A DNA stretch of 30,367 bases, from NCBI GenBank assembly GCA_017549325.1, contig JAFYVA010000106.1:1-30367 (forward strand), in the 5' to 3' direction. This document shows positions 1 through 7,380 of this stretch, piece by piece. The DNA is from Oscillospiraceae bacterium. GTDB lineage: Bacteria > Bacillota_A > Clostridia > Oscillospirales > Oscillospiraceae. Position 1 is the stretch's first letter; every line of letters starts with the position of its first letter. The position numbers were made by a program, and so were the translations under genes. The notes under the pieces are model-generated. The model was not told the origin of the DNA. It searched no databases and saw only the letters and a program-made list of their open reading frames with translations.

Positions 1-900
1 GCCCAACACTTCCTGCACAGCCTTCACATCCACGCCGTTTTGCAGCATCAAGGTGGCCGCTGTGTGACGGAGTTTGTGGGAAGAATACTGCTGACTGTCC
101 AATCCCGCAGCACCAAGATGTTTCTTTACCAGATGATGCACCGTTGCACGGGTAATGCGTTGGTTTCTTGCCGAAAGGAACAGCGCATCGCTGTCTTTTC
201 CGGTAATAGGTCGACGCACCGACATATATTGAGCAAGCGCATCTTTACACGCATCATTGAGATACACGATGCGTGTCTTGTTGCCCTTACCAAGGACGCG
301 AACGGCATCGCCTTGAATATCGCTGATATTGAGGCCAATCAGCTCAGAAATACGCAATCCGCAGTTCAAAAACAGCGTTAAAATGCAGAAATCACGCTCA
401 CGATGCTGTCCGTCTACCGACTCGAGAAGGGAAAGGGAGTCCTGCAGCGTCAAATAGCGGGGGAGGGAGCGCATCTGCTTCGGCGTATCCACATCTTTGC
501 ACGGATTTTCCTCTAAATAATGCATTTTATTGCACAAATAATTGAAAAATGAGCGGATTGAGGCTAATTTCCGTGCACGGGACGCCGCATTTAAACCTTT
601 GTTAGAAATTTCACTATTGTGAAATTGTTGACGATCACGACTAAGATAGGTCATATAGCCGTAGATATCCGTCAGTGTGATCGTGCGGATCGTAGGAAGC
701 TCTACATCCATGATGTCGATCTCATCCAGCGGGAGGTCACGGAGCTCACTATGGCGAGTTTGCTTAATATAGCGAAAGAAATTCCGCAGATCTAAAAAGT
801 ACTCATCCACAGTACGCTGGGAATGCGCTTTGATGGTCTCGTGATAGCTGAGAAACTCAGCAAGGATTTTAGGAGACTGTGCGCGGTAATCAATAGCCAT
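1..900 (-). CDS. Tyrosine recombinase, XerC/XerD-like (3' end outside window)
   Basis: Site-specific DNA recombinase of the tyrosine integrase family. Exactly 300 codons read without a stop from an ATG at 900 to the left window edge, preceded by AAGGA 8 bases upstream. The N-terminal half (about residues 8-145) resembles the SAM-like core-binding domain. The C-terminal half is catalytic: the first Arg lies in CGLRISEL and the HxLRH motif is seen as SHKLRHTAA. The last His/Trp and the nucleophilic Tyr would lie beyond position 1, so activity cannot be judged. The length and motifs fit chromosomal Xer proteins, which resolve chromosome dimers, as well as an integrase of a small element. No dif or att site is visible here. 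A nucleotidyltransferase of different base composition lies upstream. Family sure; housekeeping versus mobile role unsure. Confidence 0.9.
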   Translation of the reverse strand, partial: MAIDYRAQSPKILAEFLSYHETIKAHSQRTVDEYFLDLRNFFRYIKQTRHSELRDLPLDEIDIMDVELPTIRTITLTDIYGYMTYLSRDRQQFHNSEISNKGLNAASRARKLASIRSFFNYLCNKMHYLEENPCKDVDTPKQMRSLPRYLTLQDSLSLLESVDGQHRERDFCILTLFLNCGLRISELIGLNISDIQGDAVRVLGKGNKTRIVYLNDACKDALAQYMSVRRPITGKDSDALFLSARNQRITRATVHHLVKKHLGAAGLDSQQYSSHKLRHTAATLMLQNGVDVKAVQEVLG

Positions 901-1039
901 AAAATCATTCCTTAAATCAAGTGTGGCAAAGAGCGTAAAACAAACTCTGGTCTGGAGACGATAGAAATCTCTGAAACGATGGAATGTTCGATACAGATCA
1001 TTCTATTAGACGGCCCGAATAGACCATCCGGCAGAAAAG

Positions 1040-1061
1040 AACTAAAACAGAGCTAAAACAG
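1040..1061. repeat. Two tandem 11-base repeats upstream of the recombinase
   Basis: Two adjacent 11-mers, AACTAAAACAG and AGCTAAAACAG, match at 9 of 11 bases. On the minus strand they read CTGTTTTAGCT and CTGTTTTAGTT, about 140 bases before the recombinase start. They could be regulator or recombinase binding sites, or chance. I see no convincing sigma-A promoter in 901-1093, and nothing else in that stretch. Confidence 0.4.
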
Positions 1062-1093
1062 GGCCTCTTGTCAGTAAAAGCAAATTTCTCCTC

Positions 1094-1133
1094 CACTCAA
1101 TTAAACAAAATTTTTATTTTGTTTAATTGAGTG
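1094..1133. repeat. Perfect 18-bp AT-rich inverted repeat with TTTT spacer
   Basis: Left arm 1094-1111 (CACTCAATTAAACAAAAT) and right arm 1116-1133 are exact reverse complements, separated by TTTT. The stem holds only four G/C pairs and no clear U-tract follows on either side, so it is not a textbook terminator. It lies between the 3' end of the nucleotidyltransferase and the 5' region of the recombinase. It could be an operator, a recombinase-related site or a weak terminator. Confidence 0.8.
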
Positions 1134-1180
1134 TATCTTACCACAGACTCCCCCGCTTGGCAAGCGGTTTTCAAAATTTC

Positions 1181-1840
1181 TTATCCGATTGTTCTAATGA
1201 GGTTTCCGGACCACGCCATCAATGCTTCAGACATTTCCTGAAACCGGATCTCTCTGCCGTCTTTCAAATCCAGGAATGTGCGTATAATTTTTTGATCCTT
1301 TTCATCGGCAAATTTTATCAGCTCAACTTGACCGGCAATATAGTTTCCTGTTTTCTTGAAATAAAGTGCCTGCATAACAAACGATGCCGCTTTATAGAGT
1401 TCCTTGACAGTCTCTTCCCTTTTCTCATGCAGCATATTATGTACGCATCCGTGGTAGATATTGCACGCACCAATTTTGATGGCTCTGTCAACTGCTGCAC
1501 CGTCAATGAGCGGCAATACTTCATCCAAACATCCTAAAATTGGCTTGGTATCGTGATAAAACTGAAACAAATCCGAGGGTTCCCAGCTCAAAAGTTCACT
1601 TTTTCCAGATATAAAACCGCAAATTAATTCTCTATGAGGCATAATATCTAACATCTCGTTATAAATACCAATATCCGCCTCAGAAAGTTCATCCAGAATC
1701 AGAACAATGTCAATATCGCTTGTCTCCGTCTGTTCTCCCCTGCCATAACTCCCCTGCAGGCCGACAAACCAGATACGATCACCAAAGGTTTCTGCAGCTC
1801 TCTTCAAGAACTCCTTTGTCCAAAGGGAAATATCAATCAT
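1181..1840 (-). CDS. Nucleotidyltransferase-domain protein (MNT / aminoglycoside adenylyltransferase-like)
   Basis: About 219 residues. The N-terminal part carries the polymerase-beta-type nucleotidyltransferase signature: G-S-x-x-x-G at residues 30-35 followed by S-D-I-D-I at 41-45, giving the metal-binding Asp pair. The C-terminal half is helical and resembles the helical partner domain of such enzymes (HEPN-like). Members move AMP or another nucleotide to a small molecule such as an aminoglycoside, or to a protein as in MNT-HEPN toxin-antitoxin pairs; the target here is unknown. I chose ATG at 1840 because GAGGTG sits 6 bases upstream; an in-frame GTG at 1849 overlaps that site. The gene is visibly AT-richer than its neighbours, which suggests acquisition by transfer. 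It is a single gene with no partner. Confidence 0.8.
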   Translation of the reverse strand: MIDISLWTKEFLKRAAETFGDRIWFVGLQGSYGRGEQTETSDIDIVLILDELSEADIGIYNEMLDIMPHRELICGFISGKSELLSWEPSDLFQFYHDTKPILGCLDEVLPLIDGAAVDRAIKIGACNIYHGCVHNMLHEKREETVKELYKAASFVMQALYFKKTGNYIAGQVELIKFADEKDQKIIRTFLDLKDGREIRFQEMSEALMAWSGNLIRTIG

Positions 1841-1871
1841 GGAAATCACCTCACTTGTTGAATAGCACTGA

Positions 1872-1903
1872 AACCCCGGCGAACATTGAAGTTCGCCGGG
1901 GTT
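1872..1903. terminator. Intrinsic terminator after ptb
   Basis: A 13-bp perfect stem (AACCCCGGCGAAC, 1872-1884, with 1891-1903) closes a 6-base loop. Ts flank both sides: TTTT on the plus strand, TTT on the minus strand. It lies 14 bases after the ptb stop codon. Confidence 0.85.
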
Positions 1904-1917
1904 TTATAACGATCATT

Positions 1918-2823
1918 TTACTGCTGTTTCAGGCAACGCAGGACTGCCAGCAGAATGGAGAAATACTTGCTCTCGGGAGAGTCGGCACGGCTGGTGATAA
2001 TCACAGGGCTGGATGCACCGCAAACGCCGGAAGCGACTGTCTTGCCGGCGATGTAGGTGACAGCCTTGTACAGAGCATTGCCCACCTCAATGAAAGGCAC
2101 CAGCAGAATGTCAGCCTGACCGGCAACGGGATCGGCGATACCCTTATGCTTCACAGACTCCATGGAGATTGCGCCGTCCAGTGCCAGAGGGCCGGAAACA
2201 ACGCAGCCCTCAATGCCGCGCTCGGCGATGGCTGCAGCGGTAACAGTGGAAGGCATCTTCTCGGAGACATTCTCCACAGCAGAGAGAACGGCAACCTTGG
2301 GGCATTCATTTCCCAGAGCACGGGCAACAGGCAGAGCGTTCTCAATAATGCCGATCTGCGTCTCCAGATCGGGGGTGATATTGATGGCGGCATCGGTGAT
2401 CATCACGAAACGGCCCTCATATTCAAACATACCCACATGGCTCATCAGGCGGCGTGCACCCTCGGGAATCAGACCGTTCTCGCGGTTGAGGATGGCCTTT
2501 GCAAAGCTGGAGGTCTGCAGGATACCCTTCATGGGAATGTCAGCCTTTCCTTCCTTCACCAGCTTAACGGCGATCTTGGCAGCCTCCAGCTCTTCGCCGT
2601 CGAAGTGGATGATCTCATAATCGGCCTCGTTCTCACCCATCTCATGGAGCATCTCGATGATTTTGGGCTCCTTACCGATCAGAGTACCATCCACAACACC
2701 CTTACGCTTGGCATTGACAACAGCGCTCAGTGCAGGCTCGTCATGTGCATTGGCAAGCGCAATGCGCTTCTTGGTATTCTGGGCCAGAACATAGGCCTCC
2801 AGGTCTTTAAAATCGGTAAACAT
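1918..2823 (-). CDS. ptb: Phosphate butyryltransferase / phosphate acyltransferase
   Basis: A cytoplasmic enzyme of 301 residues, the usual Ptb length, that exchanges CoA for phosphate on butyryl-CoA or similar acyl-CoAs. The resulting acyl-phosphate can be used by an acyl kinase to make ATP. Recognisable PTA/PTB family stretches include ADIPMKGILQT (about residues 93-103), the ITDAAINITPD block, and the C-terminal GxADILLVPFIEVGNALYK segment. The ATG at 2823 is preceded by GGGAGG, and a strong sigma-A promoter lies at 2886-2914. Codon use is strongly biased, so expression is likely high. The butyrate kinase gene, often adjacent, is not next to it: a terminator follows directly. The exact acyl substrate (butyryl, isobutyryl or isovaleryl) cannot be read from the sequence. 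Confidence 0.93.
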   Translation of the reverse strand: MFTDFKDLEAYVLAQNTKKRIALANAHDEPALSAVVNAKRKGVVDGTLIGKEPKIIEMLHEMGENEADYEIIHFDGEELEAAKIAVKLVKEGKADIPMKGILQTSSFAKAILNRENGLIPEGARRLMSHVGMFEYEGRFVMITDAAINITPDLETQIGIIENALPVARALGNECPKVAVLSAVENVSEKMPSTVTAAAIAERGIEGCVVSGPLALDGAISMESVKHKGIADPVAGQADILLVPFIEVGNALYKAVTYIAGKTVASGVCGASSPVIITSRADSPESKYFSILLAVLRCLKQQ

Positions 2824-2885
2824 AGTCTGCCTCCCATGATGATAATTTTCTTTTGTTCCGAAACTTGTTCCTTGACACCGAAAAC

Positions 2886-2914
2886 ATTATACACGCCTGA
2901 TTTTTTAAAAACAA
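2886..2914 (-). promoter_or_regulatory. Sigma-A promoter for ptb
   Basis: On the minus strand, -35 TTGTTT (2914-2909), a 17-base spacer, then a perfect -10 TATAAT (2891-2886). This puts the start of transcription about 55 bases before the ptb ATG. Confidence 0.8.
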
Positions 2915-2959
2915 CTATTTCCATGAAATTTTCCCCCTTTCCTTTTCCGAAAACTTTAC

Positions 2960-2988
2960 TTGCGAACAGTTCCATTTTCGTGTATACT
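2960..2988 (+). promoter_or_regulatory. Sigma-A promoter for the small membrane protein gene
   Basis: -35 TTGCGA (2960-2965), a 17-base spacer, and -10 TATACT (2983-2988). Transcription would begin near 2995, followed by AAGGAG just before the ATG at 3024. It diverges from the ptb promoter. Confidence 0.75.
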
Positions 2989-3023
2989 GATTAGCAATAT
3001 CAAACAGATGTAAGGAGACGCTT

Positions 3024-3317
3024 ATGACCGCTGTATTCAATGTCCTGTTCTACGGTGTTATCATTGTTGGTGCACTGCTGTTCTTTGGTCTTGCCTACTA
3101 CCGTATTGACTGGGCACGCCATCCTGAAAAATATAAAAAAGATGTTGAAGACTACGAAAAAGAGAAAGAAGATAAAAAGCGTGCTGCTCAGCAGGCTGCC
3201 ATGCAGCGTGTGATCGACAAGAAGAGCGGCCAGAAAACGAGCAAGAAGGGAAAAAAGCCCACGACCTTCCTGGAAAAGCTGGACTATCAGCTCAAGCACC
3301 GTCACGATAAGCGCTGA
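3024..3317 (+). CDS. Small single-pass membrane protein with charged tail, unknown function
   Basis: A 97-residue protein I do not recognise. Residues 6-26 form one hydrophobic segment with aromatic residues, followed by a strongly charged, Lys/Glu-rich region (about 30-75) that may be a helix or coiled coil, and a basic C-terminus ending in HRHDKR. The layout suggests a membrane anchor with a cytoplasmic tail. It has its own promoter, a good AAGGAG site and a strong terminator, so it is a real single-gene unit. It lies between ptb (divergent) and radA (convergent), which says nothing firm about its role. Confidence 0.75.
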   Translation: MTAVFNVLFYGVIIVGALLFFGLAYYRIDWARHPEKYKKDVEDYEKEKEDKKRAAQQAAMQRVIDKKSGQKTSKKGKKPTTFLEKLDYQLKHRHDKR

Positions 3318-3329
3318 ATTTTCAAATTA

Positions 3330-3363
3330 AAAAGCGGATGATTTTTTCAAATCATCCGCTTTT
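3330..3363. terminator. Bidirectional terminator between the small membrane protein gene and radA
   Basis: A 15-bp perfect stem (AAAAGCGGATGATTT, 3330-3344, with 3349-3363) and a TTTC loop, with A/T tracts on both sides. It serves both convergent genes. Confidence 0.9.
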
Positions 3364-3369
3364 CTTATT

Positions 3370-4725
3370 TTATCCACCAAAAATGCGTAACGCCTGACGG
3401 ATGTTCTCCACCGGCAGAAGCGTGAGTCCCGGCAGGGGTTTAATCTCCCCTGCCCGATGAGCCGGAACGATGCACCGGGTAAATCCAAGGCGATGGATCT
3501 CGCTGAGACGCTGCTCCAGATGGGTAATACTGCGCACTTCACCGGACAGACCAATCTCACCGATCGCCGCCATGTCATTGGGAACAGGCTTGTCCAGATA
3601 GCTGGATGCCAATGCCACCACAGCCGCCAAATCGGCCGCAGGCTCCTCCAATGTCAAACCACCGATAATGTTGATATAGGCGTCACACTGACTCAGTTTC
3701 AGACTCCCCCGCTTTTCCAGTACGGCCAGCAGCATCGAAGCGCGTTGGTAGTCAAATCCGTTGCTGGAACGCAGCGGTTTTGTCCCGGATGACGAGGCAA
3801 CCAATGCCTGCACCTCCGCCAATACAGGACGGGCACCCTCCATCGCACAGGTCACGCAGGTACCGGGCGCGTCCATAGGGCGCCCGGAGAGCAGCATTTC
3901 CGAGGGGTTTTCCACTTCTTTGAGACCCTTGTCGATCATCTCAAACACGCCGATCTCATTGGTAGCACCGAAACGGTTCTTCGCCGCGCGAAGAATGCGG
4001 TAGGACATATGCTGATCGCCCTCGAAGTACAGCACACAGTCAACCATGTGCTCTAACACCTTCGGACCGGCAATGGCGCCGTCTTTGTTGATGTGACCGA
4101 TGACGAAAACCGTCACATCGCGCCCTTTTGCCAACTGCATGAGCGTCATGGTACAGTGCTTTACCTGTCCGACGCCGCCGGGGATTCCCTCTGCCTCATC
4201 GTTGTAGAGAGTTTGAATAGAGTCCACGATCAGCACATCGGGCTGTTCCGTATCTACGCACTCCAAAACATTGCTCAGGCGTGTCTCCGACAAAACATAG
4301 AGATTATCCGTGTCCACCTGCAACCGCTTGGCACGCATCTTGATCTGATGGGTGGACTCCTCTCCGGAAATATAGAGAACCTTGCATTTCTGGCCTAATG
4401 TCTGGCAAATCTGCAGCATCAATGTGGACTTGCCGATTCCGGGCGCACCGCCTACCAATACCAGTGATCCCTTCACGGCGCCGCCGCCCAATACACGGTC
4501 TAATTCACCCATTCCCGTGGCAAAACGAATTTCTTCCACGGTGTCCAGTGCTGAAATGGGTAATGCCTTTACAGCGCTTTTTAATCCAATGTTTTTTCCG
4601 CCTGTCGAGGATTTTTCAAGGCGCTGTTCCACCATGCAGTTCCACGCGCCGCAACTGGGGCATTTACCGGCCCATTTGGGGCTTTCGTTGCCGCACTCCG
4701 TACAAAAATACACTGTCTTTTTCAT
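3370..4725 (-). CDS. radA: DNA repair protein RadA (Sms)
   Basis: RadA is a RecA-like ATPase that helps branch migration of recombination intermediates in the cytoplasm. At 451 residues it has the normal length. An N-terminal zinc finger uses Cys8, Cys11, Cys22 and Cys25. The Walker A motif GAPGIGKST lies near residues 93-101, the RadA-specific KNRFG motif is at 249-253, and the C-terminal third is the Lon-protease-like domain. It is the second gene of an operon with cwlD, 20 bases after its stop, and the pair ends at the 3330-3363 terminator. Start ATG 4725 has AGGGG about 8 bases upstream. Confidence 0.97.
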   Translation of the reverse strand: MKKTVYFCTECGNESPKWAGKCPSCGAWNCMVEQRLEKSSTGGKNIGLKSAVKALPISALDTVEEIRFATGMGELDRVLGGGAVKGSLVLVGGAPGIGKSTLMLQICQTLGQKCKVLYISGEESTHQIKMRAKRLQVDTDNLYVLSETRLSNVLECVDTEQPDVLIVDSIQTLYNDEAEGIPGGVGQVKHCTMTLMQLAKGRDVTVFVIGHINKDGAIAGPKVLEHMVDCVLYFEGDQHMSYRILRAAKNRFGATNEIGVFEMIDKGLKEVENPSEMLLSGRPMDAPGTCVTCAMEGARPVLAEVQALVASSSGTKPLRSSNGFDYQRASMLLAVLEKRGSLKLSQCDAYINIIGGLTLEEPAADLAAVVALASSYLDKPVPNDMAAIGEIGLSGEVRSITHLEQRLSEIHRLGFTRCIVPAHRAGEIKPLPGLTLLPVENIRQALRIFGG

Positions 4726-4745
4726 TCGTCTATCCCCTGTTATCT

Positions 4746-5459
4746 TTAGGATTCCGTCGCACTGCAGCAGATCGTCACTGCCAGCAGCACTTGATAGTCC
4801 GGGTCTTGCAGCTGCTCCGTCTCAGCGCTATGAGAGAGAAAACCGCACTCCACCAAAACCGCAGGACAGGTCACATGATTCATCAAATATACATCACGAC
4901 TAATCGGCTTTTTATTTTTGCCGTTATCGATATTGATCGCCTTGTTCAGCGCCTGCTGCATCGTTTCTGCCAGTTCCGAACTGCCGTCGGTGTCGCTGTA
5001 GAACACCTGCGCCCCATGAACCGAAGTGTTTCCCGGCAAGCTGTTCTGGTGGATACTGATCAAGCAGGCCCCGTCAACAGAATTGATAAGGTCGACCCGG
5101 TTCTGCGTATCACTCACCTTCTGCTGCCGAAGAGATGCCGCAGGGTCATCAGCCAAAGATGCGTTATTACTGCGCGTCATGACCACATCACGGCCCAAAA
5201 GTGCAAACGCATCACGCAGCCGCAGCGCAATATCTAAATTAATGTCACTCTCATATACGCCGCTTGCGGAAACGGCTCCGCCGTCGGCGCCACCATGGCC
5301 TGCATCCAGCACAAGCACCGGAGTCGCTCTTGCAGGGATCACCTGCGGCGCACTCACACCAAGAGTATCCGGAACACGCAGCAGGGACACCGATGTCGCA
5401 GCCAGCAGTACTATGATAAAACAGGGCACTAACCACCGTTTTCGCAGAAGCAGCACCAT
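4746..5459 (-). CDS. cwlD: N-acetylmuramoyl-L-alanine amidase CwlD (spore cortex)
   Basis: A zinc-dependent Amidase_3 enzyme of 237 residues. In known spore formers CwlD removes the peptide side chain from muramic acid so that muramic delta-lactam can form in the spore cortex; it acts outside the inner membrane. Residues 9-29 form an N-terminal signal or anchor helix. Zinc and catalytic residues are in place: His55 in DAGHGG, Glu70 in YESD, His137 in SIHQNS and Glu204 in VECGFLS. The single-domain layout without cell-wall repeats fits CwlD rather than a vegetative amidase. AAAGGGG precedes the ATG. A CATATATT motif (minus strand, 5508-5501), close to the sigma-E -10 consensus, lies upstream. 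radA follows in the same operon. Confidence 0.9.
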   Translation of the reverse strand: MVLLLRKRWLVPCFIIVLLAATSVSLLRVPDTLGVSAPQVIPARATPVLVLDAGHGGADGGAVSASGVYESDINLDIALRLRDAFALLGRDVVMTRSNNASLADDPAASLRQQKVSDTQNRVDLINSVDGACLISIHQNSLPGNTSVHGAQVFYSDTDGSSELAETMQQALNKAINIDNGKNKKPISRDVYLMNHVTCPAVLVECGFLSHSAETEQLQDPDYQVLLAVTICCSATES

Positions 5460-5614
5460 TCAATCAGCCCCTTTCGGGGCAATTTATGCGGCTCTTCCAA
5501 AATATATGCTCACTATAGCACAGTTTTTCCGAAAAGAAAATCCCTTCTTTCCTTTTATGCATATACTGGAATGAGCTGTCACAGCTCAGCGATACCAAAA
5601 GGAGGTCTCTCTCA

Positions 5615-6151
5615 TTGTATATTGAACGCACCACCCCCATGGATGACGAGCAGGATCTGCGGCGTGTCCCCGCACGCCCCACTCCCCTGCCCCGTCCACC
5701 ACAGCCATCACAGCCGACCGAACAGCGCTGCCCGGCCGGTAACGGCAATCTGCCGGAACGCTGTGCTCCTTTGGCCTTCCCCTATATTCCTATGCAGTGT
5801 AACAACCCGCAGCGCTATGACAATAACGAAGCGCTGCAGCGCGGCACACTGTTCCCCGGTTTGGACTTGCCCTTCCACAAGGAGCTCAAAACCCGCTTTC
5901 CTGCTGTCAATCAGGCATTGTCTGAACTGATGGCACTGGACTTCGCCATCGATGAACTGGGGCTCTATCTCACCACGCACCGCGACGATCAGGAGGCGTT
6001 GGATCTATACTGGAACTATATCCGCCTTGGCCGCGAAGGTGCCAAACGATACGAGGAAATGTACGGGCCGCTTTATCAAACCAATATCACCGAGGGTTCC
6101 TACCGTTGGCTGGATGACCCGTGGCCCTGGGAAGCAGGAGGAAAACGCTAA
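5615..6151 (+). CDS. Spore coat protein, CotJA-CotJB fusion
   Basis: A 178-residue protein joining two coat proteins normally encoded separately. Residues about 52-95 match CotJA: a P-x-I-P-x-Q segment, then a Tyr-rich stretch, then GTLFPGLDLPF. Residues about 100-172 match CotJB: the helical region with ELGLYLTTHRDD, then YEEMYGPLYQ and a C-terminal W-x-x-x-PWPWE. A Pro-rich N-terminus (about 15-50) precedes them. The start is taken as TTG 5615 because AAAAGGAGGT ends 8 bases upstream; ATG 5639 has no such site. Its stop overlaps the cotJC start by one base (TAATG), implying coupling. CATATACT at 5560-5567 resembles a sigma-E -10 box. In Bacillus the CotJ proteins form part of the spore coat under sigma-E control. 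Confidence 0.88.
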   Translation: MYIERTTPMDDEQDLRRVPARPTPLPRPPQPSQPTEQRCPAGNGNLPERCAPLAFPYIPMQCNNPQRYDNNEALQRGTLFPGLDLPFHKELKTRFPAVNQALSELMALDFAIDELGLYLTTHRDDQEALDLYWNYIRLGREGAKRYEEMYGPLYQTNITEGSYRWLDDPWPWEAGGKR

Positions 6152-6747
6152 TGTTTGTCTATGAAAAGAAGCTGCAATACCCTGTGAAAATTGCCAATAC
6201 AAACCCCAAGCTGGCTGCCGCCATCATCAGCCAGTACGGTGGCCCGGACGGCGAGCTGGGCGCCTCCCTCCGCTACCTCAGCCAACGCTACTCCATGCCT
6301 TATCCGGAGTTGAAAGGTCTGCTTACCGATATCGGTACAGAGGAATTGGGACATCTGGAAATGATCGGCACCATCGTTCACCAGTTGACTCGCAACCTGA
6401 CGGAAGACCAGATCAAAACCGCCGGCTTTGATGCCTATTTCGTCGACCACACCGCCGGCGTCTATCCCACTGCCGCCTCCGGTTTCCCGTGGAGCGCCGC
6501 TTCAATGGCCGTCAAGGGTGATCTGATTGCCGATCTGACCGAAGATCTGGCCGCAGAGCAAAAAGCGCGCGTCACATATGACAACATCCTGCGCTTGTCT
6601 GACGATCCCGATGTCAATGATGTCATCAAGTTCCTTCGCGCCCGAGAAATTGTCCATTTCCAGCGCTTTGGCGAAGGACTGCGACTCGCACAGGAGAAAA
6701 TGGATCAGAAGAACATCTATTATATCAACCCCAGTTTCGATCGATAA
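6151..6747 (+). CDS. cotJC: Spore coat protein CotJC, manganese catalase family
   Basis: A 198-residue member of the manganese-catalase-like ferritin superfamily, found in or under the spore coat and thought to remove hydrogen peroxide. The dimanganese ligands of the family can be matched: Glu35, Glu65, His68, Glu136 and His169. It is the last gene of the two-gene coat operon; its ATG shares a base with the stop of the CotJA-CotJB gene, and the ribosome site AGGAGG lies inside that gene. A hairpin at 6760-6780 follows. Full length, no sign of decay. Confidence 0.94.
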   Translation: MFVYEKKLQYPVKIANTNPKLAAAIISQYGGPDGELGASLRYLSQRYSMPYPELKGLLTDIGTEELGHLEMIGTIVHQLTRNLTEDQIKTAGFDAYFVDHTAGVYPTAASGFPWSAASMAVKGDLIADLTEDLAAEQKARVTYDNILRLSDDPDVNDVIKFLRAREIVHFQRFGEGLRLAQEKMDQKNIYYINPSFDR

Positions 6748-6759
6748 TTGTTAACGAAA

Positions 6760-6780
6760 CGGCCGGCTTATAGCCGGCCG
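6760..6780 (+). terminator. Hairpin after cotJC, likely terminator
   Basis: A 9-bp all-matched, GC-rich stem (CGGCCGGCT, 6760-6768, with 6772-6780) and a 3-base loop, followed by CTTCATTTT. The T-run is weak. Confidence 0.65.
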
Positions 6781-6857
6781 CTTCATTTTGGAAAATTCTT
6801 GCTAGTAATTGGAAATTATGGTACGCTATCAGTAACATTTGCGAAAGGAAGGATATC

Positions 6858-7361
6858 GTGCCCGGATTTGTAAAAACAGCACTGATCGCGTTGATTTCAA
6901 TTTGCGTTACAGTTGTGGTTATGCTGGCGGTATGGAACAGGATCGATAACAGGCCACTACTCCCCGATAAGCCTCCCGATACGATAGACCAGAATGCCGC
7001 TATTGACGACACCACAGAAGAGAAAATGAAGGCGCCGAACGGCGGCAGTGGTTTAAGTCTGGAGTATGCAAAAGAGGTCTCCATCGATTTATCTTCGGCA
7101 AATGCAACTTTGTACTTTAAAAACAGCGGAAAGTCGTTGCAAAACGCAGTTGTTGCCTTGGTAATTCAGGACACCGTGATCCTGCAAAGCGATCTGTTGC
7201 CGCCCGGCAGTACACTTACGACCATCCCTCTCCCTACAGACGGTGTTCCCCTGCAAAGCGGCACATACAGCGGCGTATTTATCGTGCAGTTTTTTGATGA
7301 AAACGGCGATGCAGCACATGTAAACTCTTGTATTGAAGGAATTACAATCTTTGTAAAATAA
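6858..7361 (+). CDS. Membrane-anchored exported protein of unknown function
   Basis: A 167-residue protein that I do not recognise. It starts at GTG 6858 with AAGGAAGG upstream. Residues 5-26 are a hydrophobic N-terminal anchor or signal segment, and a Pro/Asp-rich linker follows. The C-terminal part (about 65-167) looks like a beta-sandwich domain: alternating hydrophobic strands and a Thr/Pro/Gly-rich middle, with no catalytic signature. It lies 19 bases before a second exported protein gene and probably forms an operon with it. Both are AT-richer than neighbouring genes. Confidence 0.75.
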   Translation: MPGFVKTALIALISICVTVVVMLAVWNRIDNRPLLPDKPPDTIDQNAAIDDTTEEKMKAPNGGSGLSLEYAKEVSIDLSSANATLYFKNSGKSLQNAVVALVIQDTVILQSDLLPPGSTLTTIPLPTDGVPLQSGTYSGVFIVQFFDENGDAAHVNSCIEGITIFVK

Positions 7362-7380
7362 GCGAAAGAGAGAGAAAATC

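Noticed and set aside
1040..1061. GTTTTAG words on the minus strand that recall type II CRISPR repeats
   Set aside because: Only two 11-base copies, directly adjacent with no spacers and no cas gene nearby.
1..1140. Att or dif core site near the recombinase
   Set aside because: No direct repeat pair or dif-like 28-mer could be found, and one side of the locus is outside the window.
1153..1167. Short hairpin CCGCTT-GGC-AAGCGG followed by TTTT on the plus strand
   Set aside because: No plus-strand gene lies upstream to be terminated, and the stem is only 6 bp.
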